Source: Alloprevotella sp. OH1205_COT-284
Lineage (GTDB): Bacteria > Bacteroidota > Bacteroidia > Bacteroidales > Bacteroidaceae
Length of the DNA stretch: 50,771 bases
Reading direction: 5' to 3'
NCBI RefSeq assembly: GCF_003859795.1
Contig: NZ_RQYI01000016.1
Location: 1 to 50,771, forward strand
Both the position numbers and the translations under genes were made by a program. The notes under the pieces were generated by a model. The model saw only the letters and a program-made list of their open reading frames with translations. It was not told where the DNA came from and made no database searches. This document shows positions 36,697-45,516 of this stretch, piece after piece (within the stretch, counting starts at the first letter, position 1; each line of letters opens with the position of its first letter).

Positions 36697-39363
36697 TCAG
36701 TGTTTCACCACTTTCCGTCCGTCTACCACGTAGATGCCCTTGGGCAGGTGGCGGAACGGGGTGTCGAGGCGGCGTCCGTCGAGGGTGTAGATGCCGCTGC
36801 GGTGGTGTTGGTTTCCGATACCGATGCCGTCGATGGCGGTGAGGGTGTTTCGGATCACGACTTTCGACTTGATGATGTTGCCGTCGGCGTCGCACAGTGC
36901 GTGTTTCTCGGCGTTGAACACGGCACCCGCGGGTTCGGCGATTTTGCAGCCGTCGAGGGTGAGGGCGGACAATTGGCAGATCGCACCATCTTCGCTGTTT
37001 TCTATGGTGAGGGTGGCGTTTTTGACGGTGAGTTTGTTGTTGTCGAGATATTCTTCATCACCATAGATGCCGTAGTTAGTTGCTTTGATATTGATCGTGC
37101 CGTTCTCAACGGTGAGGCTGCCGGAGAGGTAGATGCCGTAGCTGCTCTCGATGTTGAGCGTTCCGCTGCCGAAGACGGTCATGCTTTTTGTGGTTTCAAT
37201 ACCGTCGTCGGAGGCGCGTAGCGTGTTGGTGCCTTCGAGACGGATGCGCAGGTTTTCGACGCTGGTAGAGATGGCGTCATCGGTGTCTTCTCCACTGATG
37301 ATTTCGGCATTGTTGAGGGTGAGGGTTTTGGTGGAGGGGGCGTATTTCACCGTGCCTTTCACGCCGGGAATGACGGAGAGGTCGTTGCAGTTGAGTTCGT
37401 CCACTTCCACGTCGTTGATGTAGAGCCCGTATTTCACGGTGGGGGCAATCACGACTTTCGACTTGATGATGTTGCCCGATGCGTCGCACAGTGCTCGCTT
37501 CTCGGCGTTGAACACGGCACCCGCGGGTTCGACGATTTTGCAGCCGTCGAGGATGAGGGCGGACAAATCGCTGATAGCACCATCTTCGCTGTTTTCTATG
37601 GTGAGGGTGGCGTTTTTGACGGTGAGTTTTTCTTCTTTTTGGCTGCTCGTGCCCAAGAATCCGTAATTGCCTTTGAGGTTCAGCGTGCAGCCGTCAATGG
37701 TGAGATCTTTGTCGAGGAATATGCCTGTGGTGATGCCCTCGGCGTTGAGCGTACCCGTTCCGGTGATGGTGCAGCTGTTGTCTACGGAAAGTCCTGCCAC
37801 ATCGCCGTCGGTGGCTTTGAGCGTGTTGATGCCTTCGAGCTTGATGATCAGCCCTTCGATCTTGGAAGATACGGCCGAAGCGTCTGCCTCGTTTGAAATG
37901 ATTTCGGCGTTGTTGAGGGTGAGGGTTTTGGCGGACGGGTCGTATTTCGCCGTGCCTTTCACGCCGGGAATGACGGAGAGGTCGTTGCAGTTGTCTTCGG
38001 TCACCGGCACGTCGGCGATGGTCAGCCCGTATTTCACGCTCGGTTTGATGTGCACCGGACTTGTCACAATGTTTCCGGAGGCGTCGCACACGGCATTATT
38101 GTCCTTGTCATACTTCGCACCTTGGGGCACTCTGATGCCGCAGCCGATTGTGGAGAAGTTGTTGATGTTGCTGACGGACGAAAGGGAACCCTCCGCCGTT
38201 ACGTCGGAGTTTATGATGAGGAGGGTGGTGTTATTTCCTCCGCGAATGCCGTAGGATGTTCCTTTGACTTTGACGGTGCAGTTGTCGATAGTTAGTTTCT
38301 TGTCATTATATATATATATGCCATAGGTTTCGGAATTGATATTGAGCGTGCCGTTGCCCAAGATTTTGAGAGAACCTAATGCGGCGATTCCCTCGCAATC
38401 ATCGTCTTGTCCGCTAAATGCTGCCTTGACGGTGCAATTGCCTTCCACTTGAATGTTCAAGTCTTCTATTTCCGAATATATGGCGTCGGCTTCTTCGCTG
38501 TATGTGCTGATTTCGGCATTTTTGAGATAGAGGGTTTTGGTGGCGGGGTCGTAGCTCACCGTGCCGCTCACGCCCGAAAAATCGGAGATGAGGTCGCAGT
38601 TGGTCGAGGTCACAGTAGTTTCCGCAATGGTCAAACCATAGTTTTTTACATCGCGTTCAATCGTGATCACGGCGTCGTAAACCAACTGGCCTGCCGCATT
38701 GCACATGGCTTTCTTTTCGGCATTCCAACTCACGCCCGAGGGAGTAATGAGTTTGCTGCCTCTGAGTATGAGGTCGAAACCGCTCATTTCCCCTTTGACT
38801 ACCATTTTGGCACCTCTTACGGTGAGGCTGCTGCCATAGCCATAGAAAGCGTTTTGTGTATTGTTGGCGATGATGGTGCAGTTTTGGATGGTGACGGGAG
38901 CCGCAAGTATGAAATCCGCATTATCCCATATCGTAACATCCAATGTGCCGCCACCTGTTAAGGTGCATTTTTTGTTGAGCACGACACCTAAATCTCCTTC
39001 CGTTTGCGAACTGATGCTGTTGGTGCCTTCCACCAAAATGGTCAGACCTTCGATGGCAGACCTAATGGCGTATGAAAATCCCGTTTCACCGATTCCCACT
39101 ATGTTGGTGTCTTTGATGTAGAGCGTCTTGCTGTGAGGCACGTATTTCACATATCCGCCTGCTCGGGGTCTTATCCTGCCGAGGGTATTTTCCGAGAAGT
39201 TTTTGGGATCGCCTGCGATGTTGTTGCAGTTTTGGGAGGTGACCCGTATTCCTGCCACTTCGAGGTCGTAGTTTTCCGCTCTCGTCGCGAGTGAAACGGA
39301 AAACAAGGCGATGAACAATGCGACAGCGGCCGCATAAGTGTTCCTTAGTAAGTTGCTTTTCAT
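36697..39363 (-). CDS. Large secreted protein of four beta-helix-like repeats with a type IX-like tail
   Basis: An 888-residue exported protein. The signal peptide covers 1-29. Four repeats of about 195-212 residues follow (30-241, 242-444, 445-644, 645-839). Each starts with Y-L-I/V then a cysteine-containing CN/CD motif, then KTLTLNNAEI-like strands, strand-turn units, an NATLTIENSEDG-type core and a CDASGNI end. Repeats 3 and 4 are nearly identical over long stretches also at DNA level, so amplification was recent. The tail (840-888) has SGIYTLDGRRLDTPFRHLPKG and IYVVDGRKVVKH. The likely fold is a right-handed beta-helix of the Cthe_2159 carbohydrate-binding kind. The role is unknown; surface glycan binding is inferred. 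Confidence 0.82.
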   Translation of the reverse strand: MKSNLLRNTYAAAVALFIALFSVSLATRAENYDLEVAGIRVTSQNCNNIAGDPKNFSENTLGRIRPRAGGYVKYVPHSKTLYIKDTNIVGIGETGFSYAIRSAIEGLTILVEGTNSISSQTEGDLGVVLNKKCTLTGGGTLDVTIWDNADFILAAPVTIQNCTIIANNTQNAFYGYGSSLTVRGAKMVVKGEMSGFDLILRGSKLITPSGVSWNAEKKAMCNAAGQLVYDAVITIERDVKNYGLTIAETTVTSTNCDLISDFSGVSGTVSYDPATKTLYLKNAEISTYSEEADAIYSEIEDLNIQVEGNCTVKAAFSGQDDDCEGIAALGSLKILGNGTLNINSETYGIYIYNDKKLTIDNCTVKVKGTSYGIRGGNNTTLLIINSDVTAEGSLSSVSNINNFSTIGCGIRVPQGAKYDKDNNAVCDASGNIVTSPVHIKPSVKYGLTIADVPVTEDNCNDLSVIPGVKGTAKYDPSAKTLTLNNAEIISNEADASAVSSKIEGLIIKLEGINTLKATDGDVAGLSVDNSCTITGTGTLNAEGITTGIFLDKDLTIDGCTLNLKGNYGFLGTSSQKEEKLTVKNATLTIENSEDGAISDLSALILDGCKIVEPAGAVFNAEKRALCDASGNIIKSKVVIAPTVKYGLYINDVEVDELNCNDLSVIPGVKGTVKYAPSTKTLTLNNAEIISGEDTDDAISTSVENLRIRLEGTNTLRASDDGIETTKSMTVFGSGTLNIESSYGIYLSGSLTVENGTINIKATNYGIYGDEEYLDNNKLTVKNATLTIENSEDGAICQLSALTLDGCKIAEPAGAVFNAEKHALCDADGNIIKSKVVIRNTLTAIDGIGIGNQHHRSGIYTLDGRRLDTPFRHLPKGIYVVDGRKVVKH

Positions 39364-39578
39364 AAGAAATTGAATATTAAAAAAAGGTTTGCAATAGATG
39401 CTTGATGTGCGAATAGAAAAAACGGTCGGTCTGTTTCGTCCCTCTTTCCGGCCGGTTTCCTTTTTTCGGCCTGCCCTCTTTGTTGCGGTCGGGCGAGTGG
39501 GGAGGCGTGGATGCGAGAAAGTATGGTGCACGCTGAAACGCTTCGGCGAAGTTTTTTTAAGAATAATGTTTTCTACCG

Positions 39579-39586
39579 CAAAGTTA
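39579..39586 (-). promoter_or_regulatory. -7 element of the large secreted-protein gene
   Basis: Minus-strand TAACTTTG, exact TAnnTTTG. At the -33 position (39609-39606) the minus strand reads GGGA, not TTTG, so the promoter probably needs an activator. The leader is about 215 bases. Confidence 0.6.
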
Positions 39587-39609
39587 ATTAAATACTCTCG
39601 AACCCTCCC

Positions 39610-39642
39610 TTGCAAAATCGTTCAAAAATCTTGCAAAATCGT
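39610..39642. promoter_or_regulatory. Direct repeats upstream of the large secreted-protein promoter
   Basis: CTTGCAAAATCGT occurs at 39610-39622 and 39630-39642, a 20-base period (two helix turns). The pair sits just upstream of the empty -33 position. This is the usual place and shape of an AraC-type activator site; the hybrid regulator encoded next door has such a domain. The link is inference. Confidence 0.55.
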
Positions 39643-39837
39643 GCATTTTTTCCTGTCTGTTTGAGCCGTATCGTTCATTTTTGAACTTAAATATGTGTTT
39701 TATAGCGTCTTGTCTCACTATACGGCATTGCCCCTCCACACGTCGGCGACAGTGCGCAATAGAGCTGTTTCTCCTTTTTCTTGTTGCTTTTTGCCGCTTA
39801 TTTCTGCTGTCGAAAGCCCGAAAATGCCGAAAGAAAT

Positions 39838-39869
39838 TTTGTCGCGTCGAAATATTTTATATAACTTTG
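39838..39869 (+). promoter_or_regulatory. Promoter of the hybrid two-component regulator
   Basis: TTTG (39838-39841), a 20-base spacer and TAACTTTG (39862-39869). It is divergent from the secreted-protein promoter about 280 bases away. Confidence 0.65.
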
Positions 39870-40065
39870 CCGAAAAATCCGCCCTCTCATCGCGGAAAAA
39901 ATCCGAAAAAAACGCTTCGTTCGCTCTCTTTTTGAAAGCCGCCGCGTCGCGAAGTTCGATCTCTCGGTGAACCTCATGACTCATGCCGTCACTCTTTTTT
40001 TTCGTTTCTCTTGTTGTCTATCCTTTCGGTCGCTCCTCTTCTGTCCGACTCTCTCCGCCCCTTCT

Positions 40066-43000
40066 ATGAACCTTGAAAAGCACGGCCTCCGCGCCCTCTT
40101 CCCCGGCATTTTTCTCCTCTCTTTTCTTTTCTCGCTCTTCTCTCGTCTTTTTTGCCGGGTGTCGGGCATTTTTGTTTTTCTTGCAGTCGGTCTTCTGTCC
40201 GCTTCTTGCGGCAAAAGTCCCACCTCCTCCCCCTCTTCCTCGAAATCCCCCTCGGGCAGCATGGTGCGCTCGGCAACGGCTGCCGCGCCCGGTGTAGCGC
40301 GCATTGAGGGAGAATCGGTCGAAACGCTCCTCGAAAACTACGAAAACAGTCGCGGTGCAAAACGCCTTGCCGCCGCCGAGAAGCTCCTCCGACGTTTGGA
40401 GGCCGAAGAGGTCTTCGACGAGAAAGTCCGCCTCGCGCCCGGCACCCACCCCGACAGCGTCGATCTGATCGTGTGCTATTGGGCAGGGAGCTATTTCTAC
40501 GACAACCGCCGCTACGACCTCGGCATCGACTACACCGACCGCGCCGCACGCCTCAGCCGCCTCGGCCGAAACCTCCCCCAAACCGCCGACTGCGAAGCCC
40601 TACTCACACTCCTCCACTTTCGCAAGGCCGACTACGTCAATGCCCTCACCCACGCCCGGAACACCCTCGACCTCGACCGCAGCCTCGGCGACGAACTGCG
40701 CATCAGCACCTCGCTCAGCAACTTGGCCGCCATCAGTCTGGCTGCCAAACATCTCGATCAAGCCGCCGGATACATCCTCGAAGCCCTCAAACACAGCACT
40801 AAGGTCGGCGATCGCAACCGCATGGCCGTGCAACACGGCATGGCCTCCGAAATCTACCACGCCATGGGTGACAGCCGCAAGTCGCTCCGCCACGCCCGAC
40901 GCGCACTCGACCTCGACACCGAACAAGGCAATACCGACAAAATCGGCATCCGACTCTCGCAAATGGCTTCCGCCCAAGCCGATCTCGGCGACTGGCACGC
41001 CGCCGGCCGATCCTTGCAGCGCGCCATGCCCCTCCTCAAAGCTGCCGGAAACGTCCACTCGCTCGCCATTTGCCACAACCAAATGGGAGAGATGCTCCAC
41101 AACACCGGAAGGTCACAAGAAGCCGTCGCCCACTTTGAACAAGCCGCCGAAGAGTTTAGAAAAGAGGGCGACCTCTACAACGAGAGCCGCGCCCAAAAAG
41201 GACTCTACCTGTCTCTCAAAGCTATCGACCTGCCTCGCGCCACCGAGCACTTGGAACGACTCCTCCAACTCAAAGACTCCGTCTACGACAAAGAGATGCA
41301 GCAAAGCATCAGCAACTACAACGCCAAATATAAAAACGACGAATACGCCGTGCGCATCGAACAGAGCAAGGCCGAGCGCATGAACCTCCTGCTCCTCAGC
41401 GTCGCAGTGGTCATCATCTTGGGGCTGGTCATCTTTTTTCTGCTCTACCTCATGCGCCTCCACCGCCACAGCCTGTTCATGCAAAAACAACTCGCCGACC
41501 TGCGCGAAAACTTCTTCACCAACATCACCCACGAGCTGCGCACACCCCTCACCCTCATCCTCGGATTGAGCCGCGAAATGTCGCAATCCTCCCAACTCTG
41601 CGACGAGTTGCGCGAAAAAGCACACACCATCGAGCGGCAAGGCGACAGCCTCCTCACCCTGATCAACCAACTCCTCGACATCTCCAAAATCAAATCTGCC
41701 GTCGGCGATCCCGATTGGCGCAACGGCAACATTGTGGCACACGTCGCCATGATCGTCGAAAGCTATCGCGAATATGCCCATTCGCAAAACATCGACCTCC
41801 GCCTCGTCGCCCGTGAAGCCGTCGAGATGGACTTCGTGCCCGACTACGTCAATAAGGTCATGAACAACCTCCTCTCCAACGCCTTCAAGTTCACTCCGCA
41901 ACACGGCATCGTCACCATCACCCTGCGTCGCGAAAACAAACGCCTCCACGTCGAAGTGGCCGACAACGGACGCGGCATTGCCCCCGAAAGCCTCCCCCAC
42001 ATCTTCGACACCTTCTATCAGGCCGCCGACCGTGCCTGCAACCTCGGCACCGGCATAGGCCTCACCCTCGTCAAGCAAATCGTCGATGCCGTCGGCGGCA
42101 TCATCTCCGTCGAGAGCACCCTCGGCAAAGGCTCACACTTTCGGCTCGATCTGCCCATAAAAAACGACATCCGCCTCAAAGCCTCGCCCGACCACGGCGT
42201 CAATCGGCCACTCCTCCCCCATGTCGCTCCGCCGATCACCCCCGAAACCGAACATCCCGACAAGTGCCGGATCCTCGTCATCGAAGACAATCGCGACGTG
42301 GCCGACTACATCGGCTCCCAATTCGGCGGCCGATACAACCTACACTATGCCACCGACGGAAACGAAGGCCTGCGCCAAGCTCTCGAACTCGTACCCGACA
42401 TCATCATCACCGACCTCATGATGCCCGGCATCGACGGCATCGAAGTGTGTCGCCGCATCAGAAACAACGACATCGTCAGCCATATTCCCCTCATCATGGT
42501 GACGGCCAAAATCACCGAAGCCGAGCGCGTCAAAGGCTTGGAAGCCGGAGCCGACGCCTATCTGGCCAAGCCCTTCAACAGCGACGAACTGCGCACACGC
42601 GTCGAAAAACTCCTCGAAAGCCGACAACGTCTGCGAGAGAAATATGCACGAGAACTCACCCGACCGCTCGCCCCAATGCTCTCCGAATCTTCCCCCTCTA
42701 TCTCCGCACCTTCTCCCTCAACCTCCGACATCGCTCTCGCCGACATCGCCGACAATCCCCGAACAAAAGCCGCCGCCCGTTTCCTCTCCAAACTGACCGC
42801 CACCTTCGATCGTCTGCTCGAACAAAAACTCGAAATCGACGTCACCCTCCTTGCCTCAGAAATGTGCATGAGCAACAGCCAGCTCTACCGCAAAATCACC
42901 GCCCTCACCGGCCAAACCCCTACCGCTCATCTCCACCAACTCAAAATCAATCGGGCACAAACGCTCCTCATCTCCGATCCCGGCATGAACCTGAGCGAAG

Positions 43001-43110
43001 TGGCCGAGCGAAGCGGTTTCAAAGACTACTCCAACTTCGTGAGAGTATTCAAAAACATCTGCGGCGTCACCCCCACCGAATACAAAAAACATCTTACTTC
43101 CTCCTCCTGA
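40066..43110 (+). CDS. Hybrid two-component system protein: TPR sensor, histidine kinase, receiver, AraC-type regulator
   Basis: About 1,014 residues in one chain. An N-terminal hydrophobic segment ends in LLSASCG. A periplasmic TPR region follows (RYDLGIDYTDRAARL, SLRHARRALDLD, EAVAHFEQAAEEF). After a second membrane segment (LLLLSVAVVIILGLVIFFLLYL) come the kinase with His489 in FFTNITHELRTPL, the NNLLSNAFKF and GRGIAPESLPHIF ATP-binding boxes, a receiver with Asp783 (DIIITDLMMPG), and a C-terminal AraC helix-turn-helix (SEVAERSGFKDYSNFVRVFK). Such regulators usually control nearby glycan-use or surface genes. Starts at 39967 (GTG) and 39976 (ATG) are possible. TPR rather than Reg_prop sensing separates it from classical HTCS. 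Confidence 0.92.
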   Translation: MNLEKHGLRALFPGIFLLSFLFSLFSRLFCRVSGIFVFLAVGLLSASCGKSPTSSPSSSKSPSGSMVRSATAAAPGVARIEGESVETLLENYENSRGAKRLAAAEKLLRRLEAEEVFDEKVRLAPGTHPDSVDLIVCYWAGSYFYDNRRYDLGIDYTDRAARLSRLGRNLPQTADCEALLTLLHFRKADYVNALTHARNTLDLDRSLGDELRISTSLSNLAAISLAAKHLDQAAGYILEALKHSTKVGDRNRMAVQHGMASEIYHAMGDSRKSLRHARRALDLDTEQGNTDKIGIRLSQMASAQADLGDWHAAGRSLQRAMPLLKAAGNVHSLAICHNQMGEMLHNTGRSQEAVAHFEQAAEEFRKEGDLYNESRAQKGLYLSLKAIDLPRATEHLERLLQLKDSVYDKEMQQSISNYNAKYKNDEYAVRIEQSKAERMNLLLLSVAVVIILGLVIFFLLYLMRLHRHSLFMQKQLADLRENFFTNITHELRTPLTLILGLSREMSQSSQLCDELREKAHTIERQGDSLLTLINQLLDISKIKSAVGDPDWRNGNIVAHVAMIVESYREYAHSQNIDLRLVAREAVEMDFVPDYVNKVMNNLLSNAFKFTPQHGIVTITLRRENKRLHVEVADNGRGIAPESLPHIFDTFYQAADRACNLGTGIGLTLVKQIVDAVGGIISVESTLGKGSHFRLDLPIKNDIRLKASPDHGVNRPLLPHVAPPITPETEHPDKCRILVIEDNRDVADYIGSQFGGRYNLHYATDGNEGLRQALELVPDIIITDLMMPGIDGIEVCRRIRNNDIVSHIPLIMVTAKITEAERVKGLEAGADAYLAKPFNSDELRTRVEKLLESRQRLREKYARELTRPLAPMLSESSPSISAPSPSTSDIALADIADNPRTKAAARFLSKLTATFDRLLEQKLEIDVTLLASEMCMSNSQLYRKITALTGQTPTAHLHQLKINRAQTLLISDPGMNLSEVAERSGFKDYSNFVRVFKNICGVTPTEYKKHLTSSS

Positions 43111-43328
43111 CGCGCTTCGCCTCTCGGCTAACATCGCATTTCTCCCTCATCTTTTGTTTCTTTCTTTGGCGGCAGGCTTTATTTTCTCCCTGCTACATCT
43201 CTTTTTCCGGCGTTTTCATCGTTGTTTCTCTCTTCTCTCCTTGTTGCGGCAAAAATCCGGCGAAGCACCGCAAAAACACCAAGTGGAACGCCACAAAAAC
43301 GCCCAATAGGTTCTTTTTTTCGAAAAGA

Positions 43329-43362
43329 AACGGACGGAGCTGAATGTTCAGCTCCGTCCGTT
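43329..43362. terminator. Bidirectional terminator between the hybrid regulator and dsbD
   Basis: AACGGACGGAGCTGAA (43329-43344) pairs perfectly with 43347-43362 around two bases. T-rich flanks lie on both sides. The interval 43111-43328 has no recognisable gene. Confidence 0.85.
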
Positions 43363-43373
43363 GGTTTTCGGGT

Positions 43374-45437
43374 TTATTCGGATGTTCCGGCGGCATAGGT
43401 TTTCAGACCGTTGCGCAGGAAACTGACATAGGCGTCGATGTCTTCGTCGTAGCTGCGGCTCGGGGCAATGGGCTTGCCGTCGTTGTCGAGCAGGACGTAG
43501 AAAGGCTGGGCGTTGGCACCAAATTTGACGCGTTGCAGATAGCTCCAACGGTCGCCGACGGTGCGGAGGGTGGTTTGCTTGCCGTTTTCGGTGACGACGA
43601 TGGGTTCGGGCAAGGCGGTTTTGTCATCGACATAGAGGGAGATGAGGACGTAGTCCTTGTTGATGAGGTCGCGCACTTGGGCGTCGTGCCAAACGGCGGC
43701 TTCCATCTTTCGGCAATTGACGCAGCCGTGGCCGGTGAAGTCGATGAGCACGGGCTTGCCTTGGCTGCGGGCATAGGCCATGCCGGCTTCGTAGTCTTTG
43801 AACTGCGGCTCCACTTTGACGTGGTCGAGGTTGAAATCCTGCGTGGTCATGGGCGGGGCAAAGGCACTGACGGCTTTGCAGGGCGCGCCCCAAAGACCGG
43901 GCACCATGTAGATGGCGAAAGCGAGCGAGGCGATGCCCACGAAGAAGGCGGGAACGGAGGTTTGACGCTCGTCGGGATCGTCGTGAGGAAACTTGATGAA
44001 ACCGAAAAGATAGAAGGCCAAGAGGGCGAAGAGGGCGATCCAAAGGGCGAGGAAAGTTTCGCGGTCGAGCAGTCCCCAGCCGTAGGCCAAGTCGGCAACG
44101 GAGAAGAATTTGAGGGCAAAGGCCAGTTCGAGGAAACCGAGGGTGACCTTGACGATGTTCATCCACGAGCCGCCGCGGCTTGTTTTTTTCAAAAGCGTGG
44201 GGAAGAGGGCAAAGAGAGTGAAGGGCAAGGCCAAGGCCAAGGCAAAGCCGAGCATGCCGATGGTGGGGGCGAGGGTGCTGCCGCCGGCGGTGGAAACTTC
44301 GACGAGGAGGAAACCGATGATGGGCCCCGTGCACGAGAAGCTGACGAGGGCGAGGGTGAAGGCCATGAGGAAGATGCTCAACAGGCCGGTGGTGGCAGAG
44401 GCTTTGGAATCGACGGCATTGCCCCATGAGGAGGGAAGAGTGATTTCAAATCCGCCGAGAAACGATGCGCCAAACACCACGAGCATGAGGAAGAAGATGA
44501 TGTTGAAAACGGCGTTGGTGGAGAGATCGTTGAGAGCGGAGGCTCCGAAGAGGGAGGTGATGAGCAGGCCGAGGGCTACGTAGATGACGATGATGGAAAC
44601 GCCGTAGGTGACGGCGTCGCGCACGGCCTTTGTGCGGTCTGCACTGCGTTTTAGGAAGAAGCTGACGGTCATGGGGATGATCGGCCAGACGCAGGGAGTG
44701 GCGAGGGCAAGCAATCCGCCGAGAAAGCCGAGGGCGAAAATGAGCAGGAAGCTCTTGTTGCCGGTGGAGTGGGCATCGCCGCCGAAGGCTTGCAGTTCGG
44801 CCACGACGGGTTTCCAAAGGTCGGCGGCAGAGGCTGACAGCAAGACACTGGAAACGGTGTCGGTGGGGAGGAGTTCTGTTTCTTCGTCATCGGTCAATTC
44901 TTCGGTTTCTTTGTCGTGCTCATCAAGTGCCGTCGCAGCGGTGTGGACATCAGGTTTCGGTGCTTCGGTTTTAGCAGTAGCGACCGCAGGACCGTCGGTG
45001 CCGAGAAGAGAACAGTCTACGGAGGTGGGAGGCAGACAGCTTTGGTCGTTGCACGCGCCGTAGCGGAGGTAGCCGCGGAGTTGATAACTTTTGTCGGTCA
45101 GTTCGACGCGCTGGGTGAATACGGCGGTGTTCTCAAAATAGGTGACGGGCATGTCGAAGATCGGATCGTGTTTCTTCTTGATGCCCGCGCCTTCTTTGAG
45201 TGTACCTTTGAGCCGCGCGCCTTTGGCATTGTCGAGGGAGAAAGTGGCAGGTGTGGGGCCGCCGTCGGCGATGTCTTTACCGTAGATGTGCCAGCCGTTT
45301 TCGGCTTTTCCGGTGAAGATGATGTCGATTTCGGTGGGGCTGACACGCTTATAGCTTACTTGAAAAGAGACCTGCGCCCATGTGGCAACGGCAGTGAGCA
45401 GAAAGGCCGAGAGGAAGAGGGTGAGTTTGCGTTTCAT
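43374..45437 (-). CDS. dsbD: DsbD-family protein-disulfide reductase
   Basis: A 687-residue inner-membrane protein. The signal peptide (MKRKLTLFLSAFLLTAVATWAQ) precedes the N-terminal DsbD alpha-type domain with Cys in LRYGACNDQSCLPPTSV. About eight membrane segments follow, starting LLIFALGFLGGLLALATPCVWPIIPMTVSFF and including SFSCTGPIIGFLLV, the two membrane cysteines. The C-terminal thioredoxin domain has the CVNC site (near residue 570) in DFTGHGCVNCRKMEAAVW. DsbD passes electrons from cytoplasmic thioredoxin to periplasmic thiol proteins. The TlpA-like gene directly upstream is a likely partner. Confidence 0.95.
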   Translation of the reverse strand: MKRKLTLFLSAFLLTAVATWAQVSFQVSYKRVSPTEIDIIFTGKAENGWHIYGKDIADGGPTPATFSLDNAKGARLKGTLKEGAGIKKKHDPIFDMPVTYFENTAVFTQRVELTDKSYQLRGYLRYGACNDQSCLPPTSVDCSLLGTDGPAVATAKTEAPKPDVHTAATALDEHDKETEELTDDEETELLPTDTVSSVLLSASAADLWKPVVAELQAFGGDAHSTGNKSFLLIFALGFLGGLLALATPCVWPIIPMTVSFFLKRSADRTKAVRDAVTYGVSIIVIYVALGLLITSLFGASALNDLSTNAVFNIIFFLMLVVFGASFLGGFEITLPSSWGNAVDSKASATTGLLSIFLMAFTLALVSFSCTGPIIGFLLVEVSTAGGSTLAPTIGMLGFALALALPFTLFALFPTLLKKTSRGGSWMNIVKVTLGFLELAFALKFFSVADLAYGWGLLDRETFLALWIALFALLAFYLFGFIKFPHDDPDERQTSVPAFFVGIASLAFAIYMVPGLWGAPCKAVSAFAPPMTTQDFNLDHVKVEPQFKDYEAGMAYARSQGKPVLIDFTGHGCVNCRKMEAAVWHDAQVRDLINKDYVLISLYVDDKTALPEPIVVTENGKQTTLRTVGDRWSYLQRVKFGANAQPFYVLLDNDGKPIAPSRSYDEDIDAYVSFLRNGLKTYAAGTSE

Positions 45438-45516
45438 GTTGTGAGGTTTAGGGTTTGCTTATCTGCACGAAAAGGGGGCTTTCTCCCCCTTTCACGCAGC
45501 GGCGATGCCGACGGCC

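Noticed and set aside
37000-39300. Repeats in the secreted-protein gene considered as a CRISPR array
   Set aside because: The period is about 600 bases, the repeats lie in frame in one coding sequence and encode protein domains; there are no spacers and no cas genes.
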